A stretch of DNA of 63,724 bases from Pseudomonas batumici (GCF_000820515.1 NZ_JXDG01000082.1:1-63724), one strand, 5' to 3'. Positions 25,801-32,798 are shown, counted from the first letter of the stretch. The notes: generated by a model not told the origin, from the sequence alone. Numbers and translations: made by a program.

Positions 25801-28115
25801 ATGTGGGCAATGCCGTGGCCATCCACGACAAGGTTTGCGCAAGAACGCTCATCTATTTGCCGGGCGCTGCGCATGAGCAGGTGCTGACCGAGCACACTGA
25901 CCTGGCGGCGGCGCAACGGGCACTGGTCGATATCGGGCGAGCGCCGCAGCGGGTGGTGGACGTTGTGCAAAGGCTGGCGGTCGGCTGGGAGGCGGAAGTC
26001 ATCGAGGGTTATCCTGCCGAGCGAGACCCGGAGGCGGTGCGCTCAAGGCTCCTGAGTCCTGCGCGCGATGATGGGCTTCCAAACGACCTGATGCCTTTGG
26101 GGGCCGATCCGATTGCCACGGTCAATTCCACGTTCAAGGTGGCCAAGAGCTGGTGGACGAGCGAGCCGGAGCAACCGGTGCCGGATCCTGCGGCGCTGGA
26201 AAAGGAGGTCAGGCGCGAGATCGCGGAAAATCCCGAACACTGGTTGCGGCTCAGGAAAACCCAACGCTGCGACCTGTCGCTGGTGCTGGCGCATGCCTTT
26301 GTCCTGCGGGCGCAGCAACGGGCCCGGACGCTATCGAACTCGGCTCGGCAATTGGCGCAGCTACGCGAGATACGTGAACGCGAACAGCGCTCGGCCTACT
26401 GGCTCAGGGTGTTGTCGGTGGTGCCGGTCGTCAGTATTGCGGTCAATGTGCATGAGACGGCCGTGGCTTTGCGCCGGCTTCACCGCAGCGGTGATCCGCA
26501 CGATGCCTTCGAACTCTTCAAGGCGGCGCATATGACGCTGGTCGATGCCGTGCTGACGTTCTACCCGATGGGCAAGGTGGGCGGTGCGGTCTCCCGGCCG
26601 CTACGGGTCGGTCATGGGGGCTGGTCGCGCGCGGCCTTGCGGACCCTCGATCGGCGGCAGAGCCTGTCTCACAAAGGCGCGATGGCCCTGAAAACGAAGG
26701 TTGCCGCAAAGCCCAGACCCCTGCTACCCGGGTACGAAGCGACGATTACCCCGGACGATGCGGTGGCCCTGCAGGGTCCGACCAATGCCGGCAGCTATGT
26801 GAAAAACGGTGTGCAGTTCATCACCGATGGCAGCAACCGCTACGAGGTCTACCGGCCGAAGGGCGAGAATGCCTTGCGCTTGAAGAAAACCGCTGCCCAG
26901 GACAATGAGCTGGTTCTGTATATCCACGAGCCGGGCGAATACCTGTTGCGTGCCGATGCGCCTGAGCCCCAGCCGGGTCCCAGTCGCGCGATGTGGCAAC
27001 CCTGGACGCGGCCTGCGTTGCCCGAGGCGGTGGGGGCGCCCGTGTTGCAACTGGAGTGGATGACGCGCCGGCCGGCCCTGTTGTCCACGGACTGGAAGGC
27101 GTGGGGATTGGCACTGGAGAACGAACAGGTCCTGGAGTTGTCGGCGAGCCGAGGGATGTATGTGAGGCGGGGGGCTGAACACGTTCGGCTGCTGAAGCTC
27201 GATGATCGTTATTTCGAACTGCTTCCCGAGGGTTCCCGGATCCATCCCGATATCGTTTTTCTGAAGCGTTCCGTTCCGTTGTCCACCTATGCCGAGGCGG
27301 ACTTCAAGCTTTGGTGGAGGCACCTGGACGAGCAGCCGATACCGGCCACTTTTGATCAACGCCGCCAGGCCTGGACAGTGCGTGCCCCCTTGTTCAACGA
27401 GCCTCTGGAGCGGACCCTGGCGCAACCCCTGGAGGGCATGACGCCGGCCAGCCTGCAGAGGACGATCAGCCGGCTGATCGAGCGAACCGATGTGGAACAT
27501 ACGTCGGTTACGGCAACCCGGATGGTAGCGCTCAAGCGCACGCAGGAAGCCTGGAGTTCACGGGGCGTGCACCTTGATGTGCTGTTGCGCGAACTCGATG
27601 CCCAGTCCCTTGGGCGGACTCACTTTCCCATCGGTCGTGCGACCGGTACAACGAGCTTTTACCGGTTGGACTTTGATCCGCCCCAGGCCGTGGACCCTCG
27701 GCTTTTCGACACCAGGGGGGCGGCGCGCATTGCCGAGTTGGCCTCGAACAGCGAGAACGCCGTTATCGGCGTCTTGCGTCGTCATGGCTTTGTCGTGACC
27801 GAGATCCCGAAATCCCAATCCTTCAACACGGTCAACCTGTTCTGTACCCACCCTGGCTCGGACCATCTCTACTACATCATGCTCAAATGGACCGACAAGC
27901 TCTCGGTGCCCATGACCCGCTACCAAGGGGGCCCACGGCAGTTGACGGATGGCTGGTTCAACCGGCATTTCGACCTGAGGCCCCTGGGTCAGCGCGCGCT
28001 GCTCAAACCGGTCAAGGAGGCCCTGAACCAGGGGCGTTTGGTGAAGATCATCGCGGGGTTGCAGCGGTCGGGGGATACCGGGCTGGTGACGGTGTTTTTT
28101 GCCAGGGCGCAATAG
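22830..28115 (+). CDS. Giant dermonecrotic-toxin-like (DUF6543 type) protein
   Basis: 1761 residues with no signal peptide. The body is mostly helical, with many Leu/Arg/Gln-rich segments resembling the DUF6543/dermonecrotic toxin proteins found in Pseudomonas (recognition by overall pattern, medium certainty). A hydrophobic patch near 1188-1205 (YWLRVLSVVPVVSIAVNV) could insert into membranes. A beta-rich domain (about 1297-1390: GYEATITPDDAVALQGPTNA) follows. A distinct C-terminal module of ~170 residues starts near 1590 (THFPIGRATGTTSFYRLDF) and is a candidate toxic tip; I do not recognise its fold. No immunity gene is evident next to it. It is probably transcribed alone after pgaD. Confidence 0.7.
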   Translation: MNTRVEDPRREAAESANEDATAVLPAPDAALKRLAEKLSERLATSERPSLLLNRLQAALVRGLDSQHRLKRLFERAPQIGAVLKHLLTETFGHDPHRLLFTPPLRSGDGQTARTLAQVAMSLLRNPFLSLEPGHGVRLSLADEPDSVLRLDPEQVLGSLKALGLSSRIDNALRSYWHQPADDSNVSRRDRLIELHKLLFHDKALLAYGVDELSIAGFNMLMGLLDAPTPEARTLAGGRWARLAVSELVWPGKAQATVALSGALHLQDASRAERGRQVVFVPGMSAEFFEFASPAELQRGLAQLFNAPGNYRLWQLLALSERHQLFPQPDGPALAYHFQACAALAGDALAHSALSRLDTQLANEWAAALLLNTVCMLPGGLTDAGRLTPLQAVEAMQESRTALTRLPPLGTTLAHLLRRDELRRMFEITFGSLVADLPVRLRQGKVRQQERGLLKLLDEQDPGRDTPAYSELLARHKLWRQQAADVQGLLQNREGHFQSAFWSTRDQEGHDLPGQLFKRRSQGLLHEAQMQHQLGLIDQKELERVLDVLPPPLVEVRVANDTRIAAISLGPANSPWSLTGACVISTRQALADPRAGTSALLFVPGRLGGLQRFMSLDSLSQRLEITLRSPECDTLWPLIPRDQRGEARSWVRSRPVGEPIPIHYQSIETDALRQGLQQQVQDHLRVCRLIEGGLRPFSEIGDARSSLQMLAHELEENLGVPGHDARERALDKVAVLQLGAVQAQGLPGWLSAASRADRQQYARLLARYQKHVQALELKLERQLPDLDDFARGKIIERLKQDGFYPGLDIDKPLFDLPDSVERVWVGHPERTVAEAGPKTVVSEARTTYSLLRLALENLDPQAPWSKRRLQHGRVLDRAWQQRLTPGYLMSTISALDLGGHYDTLIQRAFYGVDDPRLEPLRAFDQALLYRLVRQRARMELFSARQQGLSDWAAEVFERALSAECATDLRNERLELELHFVTFAGRAFARARHVGNAVAIHDKVCARTLIYLPGAAHEQVLTEHTDLAAAQRALVDIGRAPQRVVDVVQRLAVGWEAEVIEGYPAERDPEAVRSRLLSPARDDGLPNDLMPLGADPIATVNSTFKVAKSWWTSEPEQPVPDPAALEKEVRREIAENPEHWLRLRKTQRCDLSLVLAHAFVLRAQQRARTLSNSARQLAQLREIREREQRSAYWLRVLSVVPVVSIAVNVHETAVALRRLHRSGDPHDAFELFKAAHMTLVDAVLTFYPMGKVGGAVSRPLRVGHGGWSRAALRTLDRRQSLSHKGAMALKTKVAAKPRPLLPGYEATITPDDAVALQGPTNAGSYVKNGVQFITDGSNRYEVYRPKGENALRLKKTAAQDNELVLYIHEPGEYLLRADAPEPQPGPSRAMWQPWTRPALPEAVGAPVLQLEWMTRRPALLSTDWKAWGLALENEQVLELSASRGMYVRRGAEHVRLLKLDDRYFELLPEGSRIHPDIVFLKRSVPLSTYAEADFKLWWRHLDEQPIPATFDQRRQAWTVRAPLFNEPLERTLAQPLEGMTPASLQRTISRLIERTDVEHTSVTATRMVALKRTQEAWSSRGVHLDVLLRELDAQSLGRTHFPIGRATGTTSFYRLDFDPPQAVDPRLFDTRGAARIAELASNSENAVIGVLRRHGFVVTEIPKSQSFNTVNLFCTHPGSDHLYYIMLKWTDKLSVPMTRYQGGPRQLTDGWFNRHFDLRPLGQRALLKPVKEALNQGRLVKIIAGLQRSGDTGLVTVFFARAQ

Positions 28116-28184
28116 GGGGGCAGTGTGCGGCAGCCATAGCGGTTACCCGAGGTGGGTTTGCTGGAGCGATTGTGTTTACTGGTG

Positions 28185-28212
28185 TTGACGGGAGGGCTCT
28201 CGCCTTTATAAT
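28185..28212 (+). promoter_or_regulatory. Strong sigma-70 promoter
   Basis: TTGACG (28185-28190), a 16-base spacer and perfect TATAAT (28207-28212). No coding frame follows; only a hairpin and T-run at 28224-28275. The promoter therefore seems to serve a short RNA. Confidence 0.7.
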
Positions 28213-28218
28213 CGTCCG

Positions 28219-28276
28219 TAACACGGCCCCTCTCGGTTGATGCGCTTCGGTGCTGAGACTGCTTAGGGGTTTTTTA
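28219..28276 (+). ncRNA. Candidate small RNA ending in an intrinsic terminator, beside the Abi gene
   Basis: Starting about 7 bases after TATAAT, the ~58-nt transcript would fold with an outer stem CCCCT/AGGGG and an inner stem CTCGG/CTGAG capped by a TTCG-type loop, followed directly by TTTTTT. It lies 18 bases from, and convergent with, the 3' end of the Abi_2 gene. Structured RNAs have been reported next to AbiF-type genes in other bacteria, usually elsewhere relative to the gene. Whether this is such an antitoxin RNA, an unrelated sRNA or the attenuator of a lost gene cannot be decided here. Confidence 0.5.
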
Positions 28277-28294
28277 TTGCCTGGATTTTTCCGT

Positions 28295-29302
28295 TTACCA
28301 GCCATGCCTCTGCCAATCGTGGTTGACCCCTATGCCCTCCAGATTGAGATCGAGGTGGGACAAATTCGGGAAATCATTCTCCAGCAGCGCTTTTAGTCGT
28401 CTCCCCCAGCTTGATGAAGGGTTAATGACTTTCATCAGATGTTGGGTGATGCACAAGAGCATGAACGGACGAGCACGTCGGTGTGGGTCGTCATGGAACG
28501 CGGATAACGAAGGAACCTGCTCTGCAGGTGGCAGCTTCGGTTGATCAACGATGTTCCGGTTCCACAGGCGACTGTGATGGGCGCATACGTTTCGCAGATA
28601 GTTTAGGCTGCGCAGCCAACTGGCGAAGATCCTGCCGTTGCTGATGCCGTATGCCTGAGATATAGCGTCTTGATCAGCCTCGGTCATGCCTGCATAAAGG
28701 GTCGATAACGTACCAAAGTCCCAAACCTCGCAGGCTACCCAGACAGCCAGCGGAAGGCCGTATTTTTCCTTGTTGTGACGGATAAAATCTTCGTTCGAGC
28801 GGTTGATCAAAGCGGCGTGTTTACCTACCCAGACATGATGCTTGGTTAACCCGGTTTTACCATCCAGCCGGGTGGAGAAGCTCTCATGGAACAGCTCCGG
28901 CTTTAGATAGGCAAACTTTTCGTGCTTGCCCAGCCCATGGGATATGTCGACTCGTAAGGCGATTTCGATGCGTTCCAGCGCGTCCAGGGTCAGTAGGCGA
29001 AGTTTCTTATCGAAGACATAAAGGTCGACTGCATTTTGGAAAGTGGTACCGGGTTTGAAATTCTCCAGGGGAAACCGGGTAGGTTTGGTCTTGGATGGCT
29101 TCTGATTTTTATGCTGGACCAGTGGGCAGCAGATCTCCGTGCGCTCGCGAAAGGCGAACCAGTAACCGCTGAGGCGGTAATAACCGATGCGTTCCAAGTA
29201 CTCCAAAGCTTTGGGTTGATCAGTCACGACCACTCCCCGAGTCATCAGCAATTCAAGCTGCTCTTGATAGCTCTGCCAAGGTTTGGGATAGCCCTGCGTC
29301 AT
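28295..29302 (-). CDS. Abi_2/AbiF-like abortive-infection protein (HEPN RNase fold)
   Basis: 335 residues. The start PWQSYQEQLELLMTRGVVV and ALEYLERIGYYRLSGYWFAF are hallmark Abi_2 (AbiD/AbiF) sequences, followed by DLYVFDKKLRLLTLDALERI. The HEPN RNase motif R-x4-H is in LRNVCAHHSRLWNR, near residue 235, and appears intact. Such proteins are thought to cleave RNA during phage infection; relatives act with a structured RNA antitoxin and are proposed ancestors of Cas13-type nucleases. GC content is visibly lower than its neighbours, suggesting transfer. It lies antisense to the flanking genes, between the toxin 3' end and the toxin remnant at 29364. Start ATG 29302. Confidence 0.88.
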   Translation of the reverse strand: MTQGYPKPWQSYQEQLELLMTRGVVVTDQPKALEYLERIGYYRLSGYWFAFRERTEICCPLVQHKNQKPSKTKPTRFPLENFKPGTTFQNAVDLYVFDKKLRLLTLDALERIEIALRVDISHGLGKHEKFAYLKPELFHESFSTRLDGKTGLTKHHVWVGKHAALINRSNEDFIRHNKEKYGLPLAVWVACEVWDFGTLSTLYAGMTEADQDAISQAYGISNGRIFASWLRSLNYLRNVCAHHSRLWNRNIVDQPKLPPAEQVPSLSAFHDDPHRRARPFMLLCITQHLMKVINPSSSWGRRLKALLENDFPNLSHLDLNLEGIGVNHDWQRHGW

Positions 29303-29363
29303 CTGTAAATCATCCTGGTAGTCCTTTTGGCAGCCTTACGTTTTTTAATCGATGGCTCAACAC

Positions 29364-29496
29364 TTGGGAGCGTCAATTGTGTTTCGCAGGATGTCGGAGA
29401 TGTAACCGCCAGGGACGCCTGGTGAGAATGGTCGCGGGCTTGTAGCGTGTGCTGGTTACGGATCGGGTAGTGGTGTTTTTCGTCAGGGCGCTATAG
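29364..29496 (+). pseudogene. Decayed copy of the 3' end of the giant toxin gene
   Basis: Read on the + strand, codons 29410-29493 align without gaps to the last 28 codons of the intact toxin: QGRLVRMVAGL then stop-RVLVTDRVVVFFVRAL, against QGRLVKIIAGLQ and GLVTVFFARAQ. That is 16 identities, and both end on the same stop position. Upstream, LGASIVFRRMSEM matches LGQRALLKPVKEA in another frame, so there is a frameshift near 29403 and a nonsense codon at 29443. It is the wreck of a second toxin copy; the Abi gene lies between the two 3' ends. Confidence 0.7.
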
Positions 29497-29538
29497 GTCG
29501 TTCAGCGGGCAGCGGTCATCGACGTCGCCCAAGTTGAC

Positions 29539-29568
29539 TTGCGTACTTTGGGTACTGGCCCCTATAGT
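29539..29568 (+). promoter_or_regulatory. Sigma-70 promoter for the DUF3077-like gene
   Basis: TTGCGT (29539-29544), an 18-base spacer and TATAGT (29563-29568). The transcript would start near 29575 and carry a ~175-nt leader. Confidence 0.55.
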
Positions 29569-29575
29569 TCAGTCT

Positions 29576-29745
29576 GTCACTACACAAGTCAGTGACCGGA
29601 TTTGGCGATCCGAAACAAGTTAGGTGCAGTCCTGTTTTCTCCTTTCGTAAGTGCTATTGGCATGAGAGGTTTATCGCGGCTGTTCGGGGAGACCTTCGAG
29701 TCTGCCGGGTTTACTCACTTGCCGGATCGTCAATTCAGGAGTTAC
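29576..29745 (+). promoter_or_regulatory. Structured 5' leader upstream of the DUF3077-like gene
   Basis: Two hairpins stand at its 5' end: GTCACT/AGTGAC (29576-29581 with 29591-29596) and CGGAT/ATCCG (29597-29601 with 29608-29612). TGCCGG repeats further down can also pair. There is no coding frame with a ribosome site. The leader is unusually long for an 86-codon gene. It may be a riboregulator or an independent small RNA; no known class is recognised. Confidence 0.4.
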
Positions 29746-29750
29746 GCAAT

Positions 29751-30011
29751 ATGACGCAATACATTTCGCTGCAAACCAACTTCCCCGACCGCCCCGTCCT
29801 GCTGATCGACAGCCGCGCTCCTATGGCACAGTTGTTGGAGTGCGCGCAGCAGCGCATCAAGGCGGGTACCGATCTGCTGGAAAGCATCACGTCCGTGAGC
29901 ATCACCGGCCTTGAAGATAACGACCTGTACCGATTCACCAGTGCCGCGTATCTGCTGCTCCGGGAGGGGGCGGATTTGCTGGAGGTGGTGAGGCGGCGGA
30001 TTGACGAATAG
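29751..30011 (+). CDS. DUF3077-like small protein
   Basis: 86 residues. The central helix pair MAQLLECAQQRIKAGTDLLE and the C-terminal FTSAAYLLLREGADLLEVVR fit the small helical DUF3077/related proteins abundant in Pseudomonas, often as several paralogues per genome. Start ATG 29751 has AGGAG about 9 bases upstream. There is no signal peptide. Function is unknown. Its own promoter and long leader (29539-29750) separate it from the toxin remnant. Confidence 0.75.
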   Translation: MTQYISLQTNFPDRPVLLIDSRAPMAQLLECAQQRIKAGTDLLESITSVSITGLEDNDLYRFTSAAYLLLREGADLLEVVRRRIDE

Positions 30012-30106
30012 CCGGCGTTCACCGCTCGTCACAGATTTGAAAGCAAGCTCTGGCGTTTTTTCAGTTTGATAAGCACCAGAACGTCTTGACCCTTCATCGT
30101 AGCCTC

Positions 30107-30152
30107 TGTTAGCGACTGTCCTTTGTCCTAGGACAAAGGACAGTCGCTAACA
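30107..30152. repeat. 46-bp perfect palindrome
   Basis: Two 22-bp arms are fully complementary around a central TA. The left arm begins TGTTAGCGACTGTCC and the right arm ends GGACAGTCGCTAACA. Flanking CCTC (30103-30106) and GAGG (30155-30158) can lengthen the stem with a small bulge. It lies in a gap between the DUF3077-like gene and the tRNA terminator, with no T-run. Role unknown. Confidence 0.9.
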
Positions 30153-30191
30153 CTGAGGACAGATAAATGCAAAATCCCGATTCTGAAAACC

Positions 30192-30224
30192 AAAAAAGCC
30201 CCAGGTCATCGACCTGAGGCTTTT
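30192..30224 (-). terminator. Intrinsic terminator of tRNA-Arg
   Basis: Read on the minus strand, a stem GCCTCAGGTC/GACCTGGGGC with loop GAT is followed by a T-run, 12 bases after the tRNA 3' end. Confidence 0.85.
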
Positions 30225-30236
30225 CGTTGTTGCGTA

Positions 30237-30313
30237 TGGTGCACCAGGCGGGATTCGAACCCACGACCCCTGCCTTCGGAGGGCAGTACTCTATCCAGCT
30301 GAGCTACTGGTGC
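30237..30313 (-). tRNA. tRNA-Arg (anticodon CCG)
   Basis: On the minus strand the 77-nt gene starts GCACCAGTAGCTCAGC and ends in an encoded CCA. The acceptor stem GCACCAG/CTGGTGC pairs perfectly. The anticodon arm CTGCC-CTCCGAA-GGCAG gives anticodon CCG. The T-arm is GTGGGTTCGAATCCC. It decodes CGG. Confidence 0.97.
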
Positions 30314-30565
30314 TTATGCGGGCGACATCATACCCATGTCGGCTCGGGGCGTCCATTCAGGTTTTGTCGGGAAATTCTCTTCTTCGGTTTTCAGCGCTCA
30401 TGGCCCCGGCCCGCCTCGGTTCGAGCAGCCCGTCTGGCAACCATTGACGCCCTCCAGATCCGGGATCACCCTCAGGCAACGCCGGTTTTGCGTGCCGATC
30501 CGGCGCCCGCTCCGGTTTCACCCCTGAACCCGGCACGTACTCGTACTGACAAAGGAAGTTAAAGT
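30314..30565. other. Gap between tRNA-Arg and rebB
   Basis: No convincing gene is present. The only longer frame is a read-through across the antisense of the tRNA. The promoters of the tRNA (minus) and of the RebB gene (plus) should lie here, but no strong boxes were picked out. Confidence 0.5.
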
Positions 30566-30835
30566 ATGGCTACCGTTAACGATCAAATCACCGATACCGT
30601 GACCCAGAGCAACGTCAAGGTGCTGGGCGAAGCCCCTGCCGAGGTGCTGGGCAACCTCTATCAAACCGCGGCCCACTCCACCGGCATCCGGCTCGAAAAC
30701 GCCGCTGAGGAACAGCAACAGCTGAGCACCGACAGCCAGGCCGCCACCAATCAGGGCGTGATGCAAATCTACAGCCTGGATACCACCGAGAAGATCGCCC
30801 AGGCCGGTGTCGCGGATAATCCACCAGCCCGCTGA
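30566..30835 (+). CDS. RebB-family R-body (killing trait) protein
   Basis: 89 residues. The sequence VNDQITDTVTQSNVKVLGEAP and GNLYQTAAHSTGIRLENAA followed by QQQLSTDSQAATNQGVMQIY is the RebB/killing-trait (PF11747) pattern: a short helical protein that polymerises into R-body ribbons. Start ATG 30566 has AAGGAAG about 8 bases upstream. R-body loci usually hold several rebB paralogues with accessory genes; here one copy stands alone next to tRNA-Arg. Whether it can form R bodies alone is doubtful. Confidence 0.85.
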   Translation: MATVNDQITDTVTQSNVKVLGEAPAEVLGNLYQTAAHSTGIRLENAAEEQQQLSTDSQAATNQGVMQIYSLDTTEKIAQAGVADNPPAR

Positions 30836-31181
30836 CAGTACTGAAGCCATTCAAATCTTGAACCCATGGCCGGCCACCCCGCCTTCGCGATTTCGAAAGG
30901 CATCGCGAAGGCCCCGGGGTACGTTGATCAGAAAAACTCCGCAAAAGCGTCTTTTTCGTTCTTTTTTTCGAACAGACTATTGTCCTTTACCCTAGGCGGC
31001 CCTAGGATTCGTTTGAGATTTCAAACGCTCTTGTCTGGGTGCTGAACCGCACATCCATCTCATGTGCGCTATTTATGTGCTTCGGCCCGGTGAATGAATT
31101 TCCTGACGGCAGCCCCCAAGGCGCCTTTCTACAATCAATAATTCGCTGCGCGCAAGCGCGGTGCTGTTAAGGAAAGCCTAC
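30836..31181. other. Gap between rebB and gabD with hairpin, inverted repeat and CCTAGG repeats
   Basis: After rebB there is a hairpin GCCTTCGCGAT/ATCGCGAAGGC (30881-30912) without a clean T-run. Further on are two CCTAGG boxes near 30991 and 31001 and an inverted repeat CGTTTGA-GATT-TCAAACG (31010-31027), a candidate regulator site for gabD. AAGGAAAG before 31182 is the ribosome site. No gene was found. Confidence 0.5.
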
Positions 31182-32624
31182 ATGCAGCTCAAAGACACCC
31201 AGTTGTTCCGCCAGCAAGCCTTCATCGATGGGGCTTGGGTCGATGCGGACAATGGTCAGACGATCAAGGTCAACAACCCGGCCACCGGCGAAATCCTCGG
31301 GACCGTGCCGAAAATGGGCACTGCCGAAACCCGCCGTGCCATCGAAGCCGCCGACAAGGCCCTGCCGGCCTGGCGTGCACTGACCGCCAAAGAGCGTGCG
31401 AACAAACTGCGTCGCTGGTTCGAACTGATCATCGAGAACCAGGACGACCTGGCCCGCCTGATGACCCTCGAACAAGGCAAGCCATTGGCCGAAGCCAAGG
31501 GCGAAATCGTCTACGCCGCCTCCTTCATCGAATGGTTCGCCGAAGAAGCCAAGCGTATCTACGGCGATGTGATTCCGGGCCACCAGCCGGACAAGCGCCT
31601 GATCGTGATCAAGCAGCCGATCGGCGTCACCGCCGCCATCACCCCGTGGAACTTCCCGGCCGCGATGATCACCCGTAAAGCCGGCCCGGCCCTGGCCGCC
31701 GGTTGCACCATGGTGCTCAAGCCCGCTTCGCAAACCCCGTTCTCGGCCTTCGCCCTGGCCGAACTGGCCCAGCGTGCCGGTATCCCGAAAGGCGTGTTCA
31801 GCGTGGTCACCGGCAGCGCCGGCGACATCGGCAGCGAACTGACCAGCAACCCGACCGTGCGCAAGCTGTCCTTCACCGGCTCGACCGAGATCGGTCGCCA
31901 GCTGATGGCCGAATGCGCCAAGGACATCAAGAAGGTTTCCCTGGAACTGGGCGGCAACGCGCCCTTCATCGTGTTCGACGACGCGGACCTGGACAAGGCC
32001 GTCGAAGGCGCGATCGTCTCCAAGTACCGCAACAACGGCCAGACCTGCGTCTGCGCCAACCGCCTGTACATCCAGGATGGGGTCTACGACGCCTTCGCCG
32101 AGAAACTGAAGGCGGCTGTGGCCAAGCTCAAGATCGGCAACGGTCTGGAAGAGGGCACCACCACCGGTCCGCTGATCGACGAGAAAGCCGTGGCCAAGGT
32201 CCAGGAACACATCGCCGATGCCCTGGGCAAGGGCGCGACCCTGCTGGCCGGCGGCAAGTCCATCGAAGGCAACTTCTTCGAGCCGACCATCCTGGTCAAC
32301 GTCTCCAAGGACGCCGCCGTGGCCAAGGAAGAAACCTTCGGTCCATTGGCCCCGCTGTTCCGCTTCAAAGACGAAGCCGAAGTGATCGCGATGTCCAACG
32401 ACACCGAGTTCGGCCTGGCCTCGTACTTCTACGCCCGTGACCTGGGCCGTGTGTTCCGTGTGGCCGAGGCCCTGGAATACGGCATGGTCGGTGTCAACAC
32501 CGGGCTGATCTCCAACGAAGTCGCGCCGTTCGGCGGCATCAAGGCTTCGGGCCTGGGCCGTGAAGGCTCCAAGTACGGCATCGAAGACTACCTGGAAATC
32601 AAATATCTCTGCCTGGGCGTGTAA
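31182..32624 (+). CDS. gabD: NADP-dependent succinate-semialdehyde dehydrogenase
   Basis: 480 residues, an aldehyde dehydrogenase. Visible are the cofactor motif ITPWNFPAAMITRK, FTGSTEIGRQL, the catalytic Glu in LELGGNAPF (Glu255) and the catalytic Cys in NNGQTCVCANR (Cys289). The close match to GabD and the neighbouring gabT support the call. It oxidises succinate semialdehyde to succinate in GABA breakdown. Start ATG 31182 (MQLKDTQLF) has AAGGAAAG upstream; a frame extension to 31161 is unsupported. Confidence 0.95.
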   Translation: MQLKDTQLFRQQAFIDGAWVDADNGQTIKVNNPATGEILGTVPKMGTAETRRAIEAADKALPAWRALTAKERANKLRRWFELIIENQDDLARLMTLEQGKPLAEAKGEIVYAASFIEWFAEEAKRIYGDVIPGHQPDKRLIVIKQPIGVTAAITPWNFPAAMITRKAGPALAAGCTMVLKPASQTPFSAFALAELAQRAGIPKGVFSVVTGSAGDIGSELTSNPTVRKLSFTGSTEIGRQLMAECAKDIKKVSLELGGNAPFIVFDDADLDKAVEGAIVSKYRNNGQTCVCANRLYIQDGVYDAFAEKLKAAVAKLKIGNGLEEGTTTGPLIDEKAVAKVQEHIADALGKGATLLAGGKSIEGNFFEPTILVNVSKDAAVAKEETFGPLAPLFRFKDEAEVIAMSNDTEFGLASYFYARDLGRVFRVAEALEYGMVGVNTGLISNEVAPFGGIKASGLGREGSKYGIEDYLEIKYLCLGV

Positions 32625-32798
32625 TCCAGTCAGGTGGTTCAGCGAGAGGGGCACGAGAGCGCTGCCCCTGTCGCGTTTCAAACGATACTTCAGTGTGGCC
32701 GGAACGCTGTGCCAGTCGATCATCGTATGCTGGTGCAGTGCCTCCCTGCCGCGTCATCCTTGAATCACGCCGCCCGATGAGCGGTGAATGAGGACACC

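Noticed and set aside
22830..28115. Giant protein as a Tc (insecticidal complex) or Rhs toxin
   Set aside because: No YD repeats, no RhsA core motif and no TcB/TcC neighbours; the helical pattern fits dermonecrotic-toxin-like proteins better.
28295..29302. Abi_2 gene as a Cas13-type effector
   Set aside because: Only one HEPN motif, 335 residues and no CRISPR repeats nearby; it is an Abi_2/AbiF-like protein.
28116..30237. Integrative element inserted at tRNA-Arg
   Set aside because: The accessory genes lie on the 3' side of the tRNA, but no integrase gene and no duplicated tRNA 3' end could be found in the window.
30227..30562. 111-residue frame containing HQAGFEPTTPAFGGQYS
   Set aside because: A well-known false ORF produced by translating the antisense of a tRNA gene.
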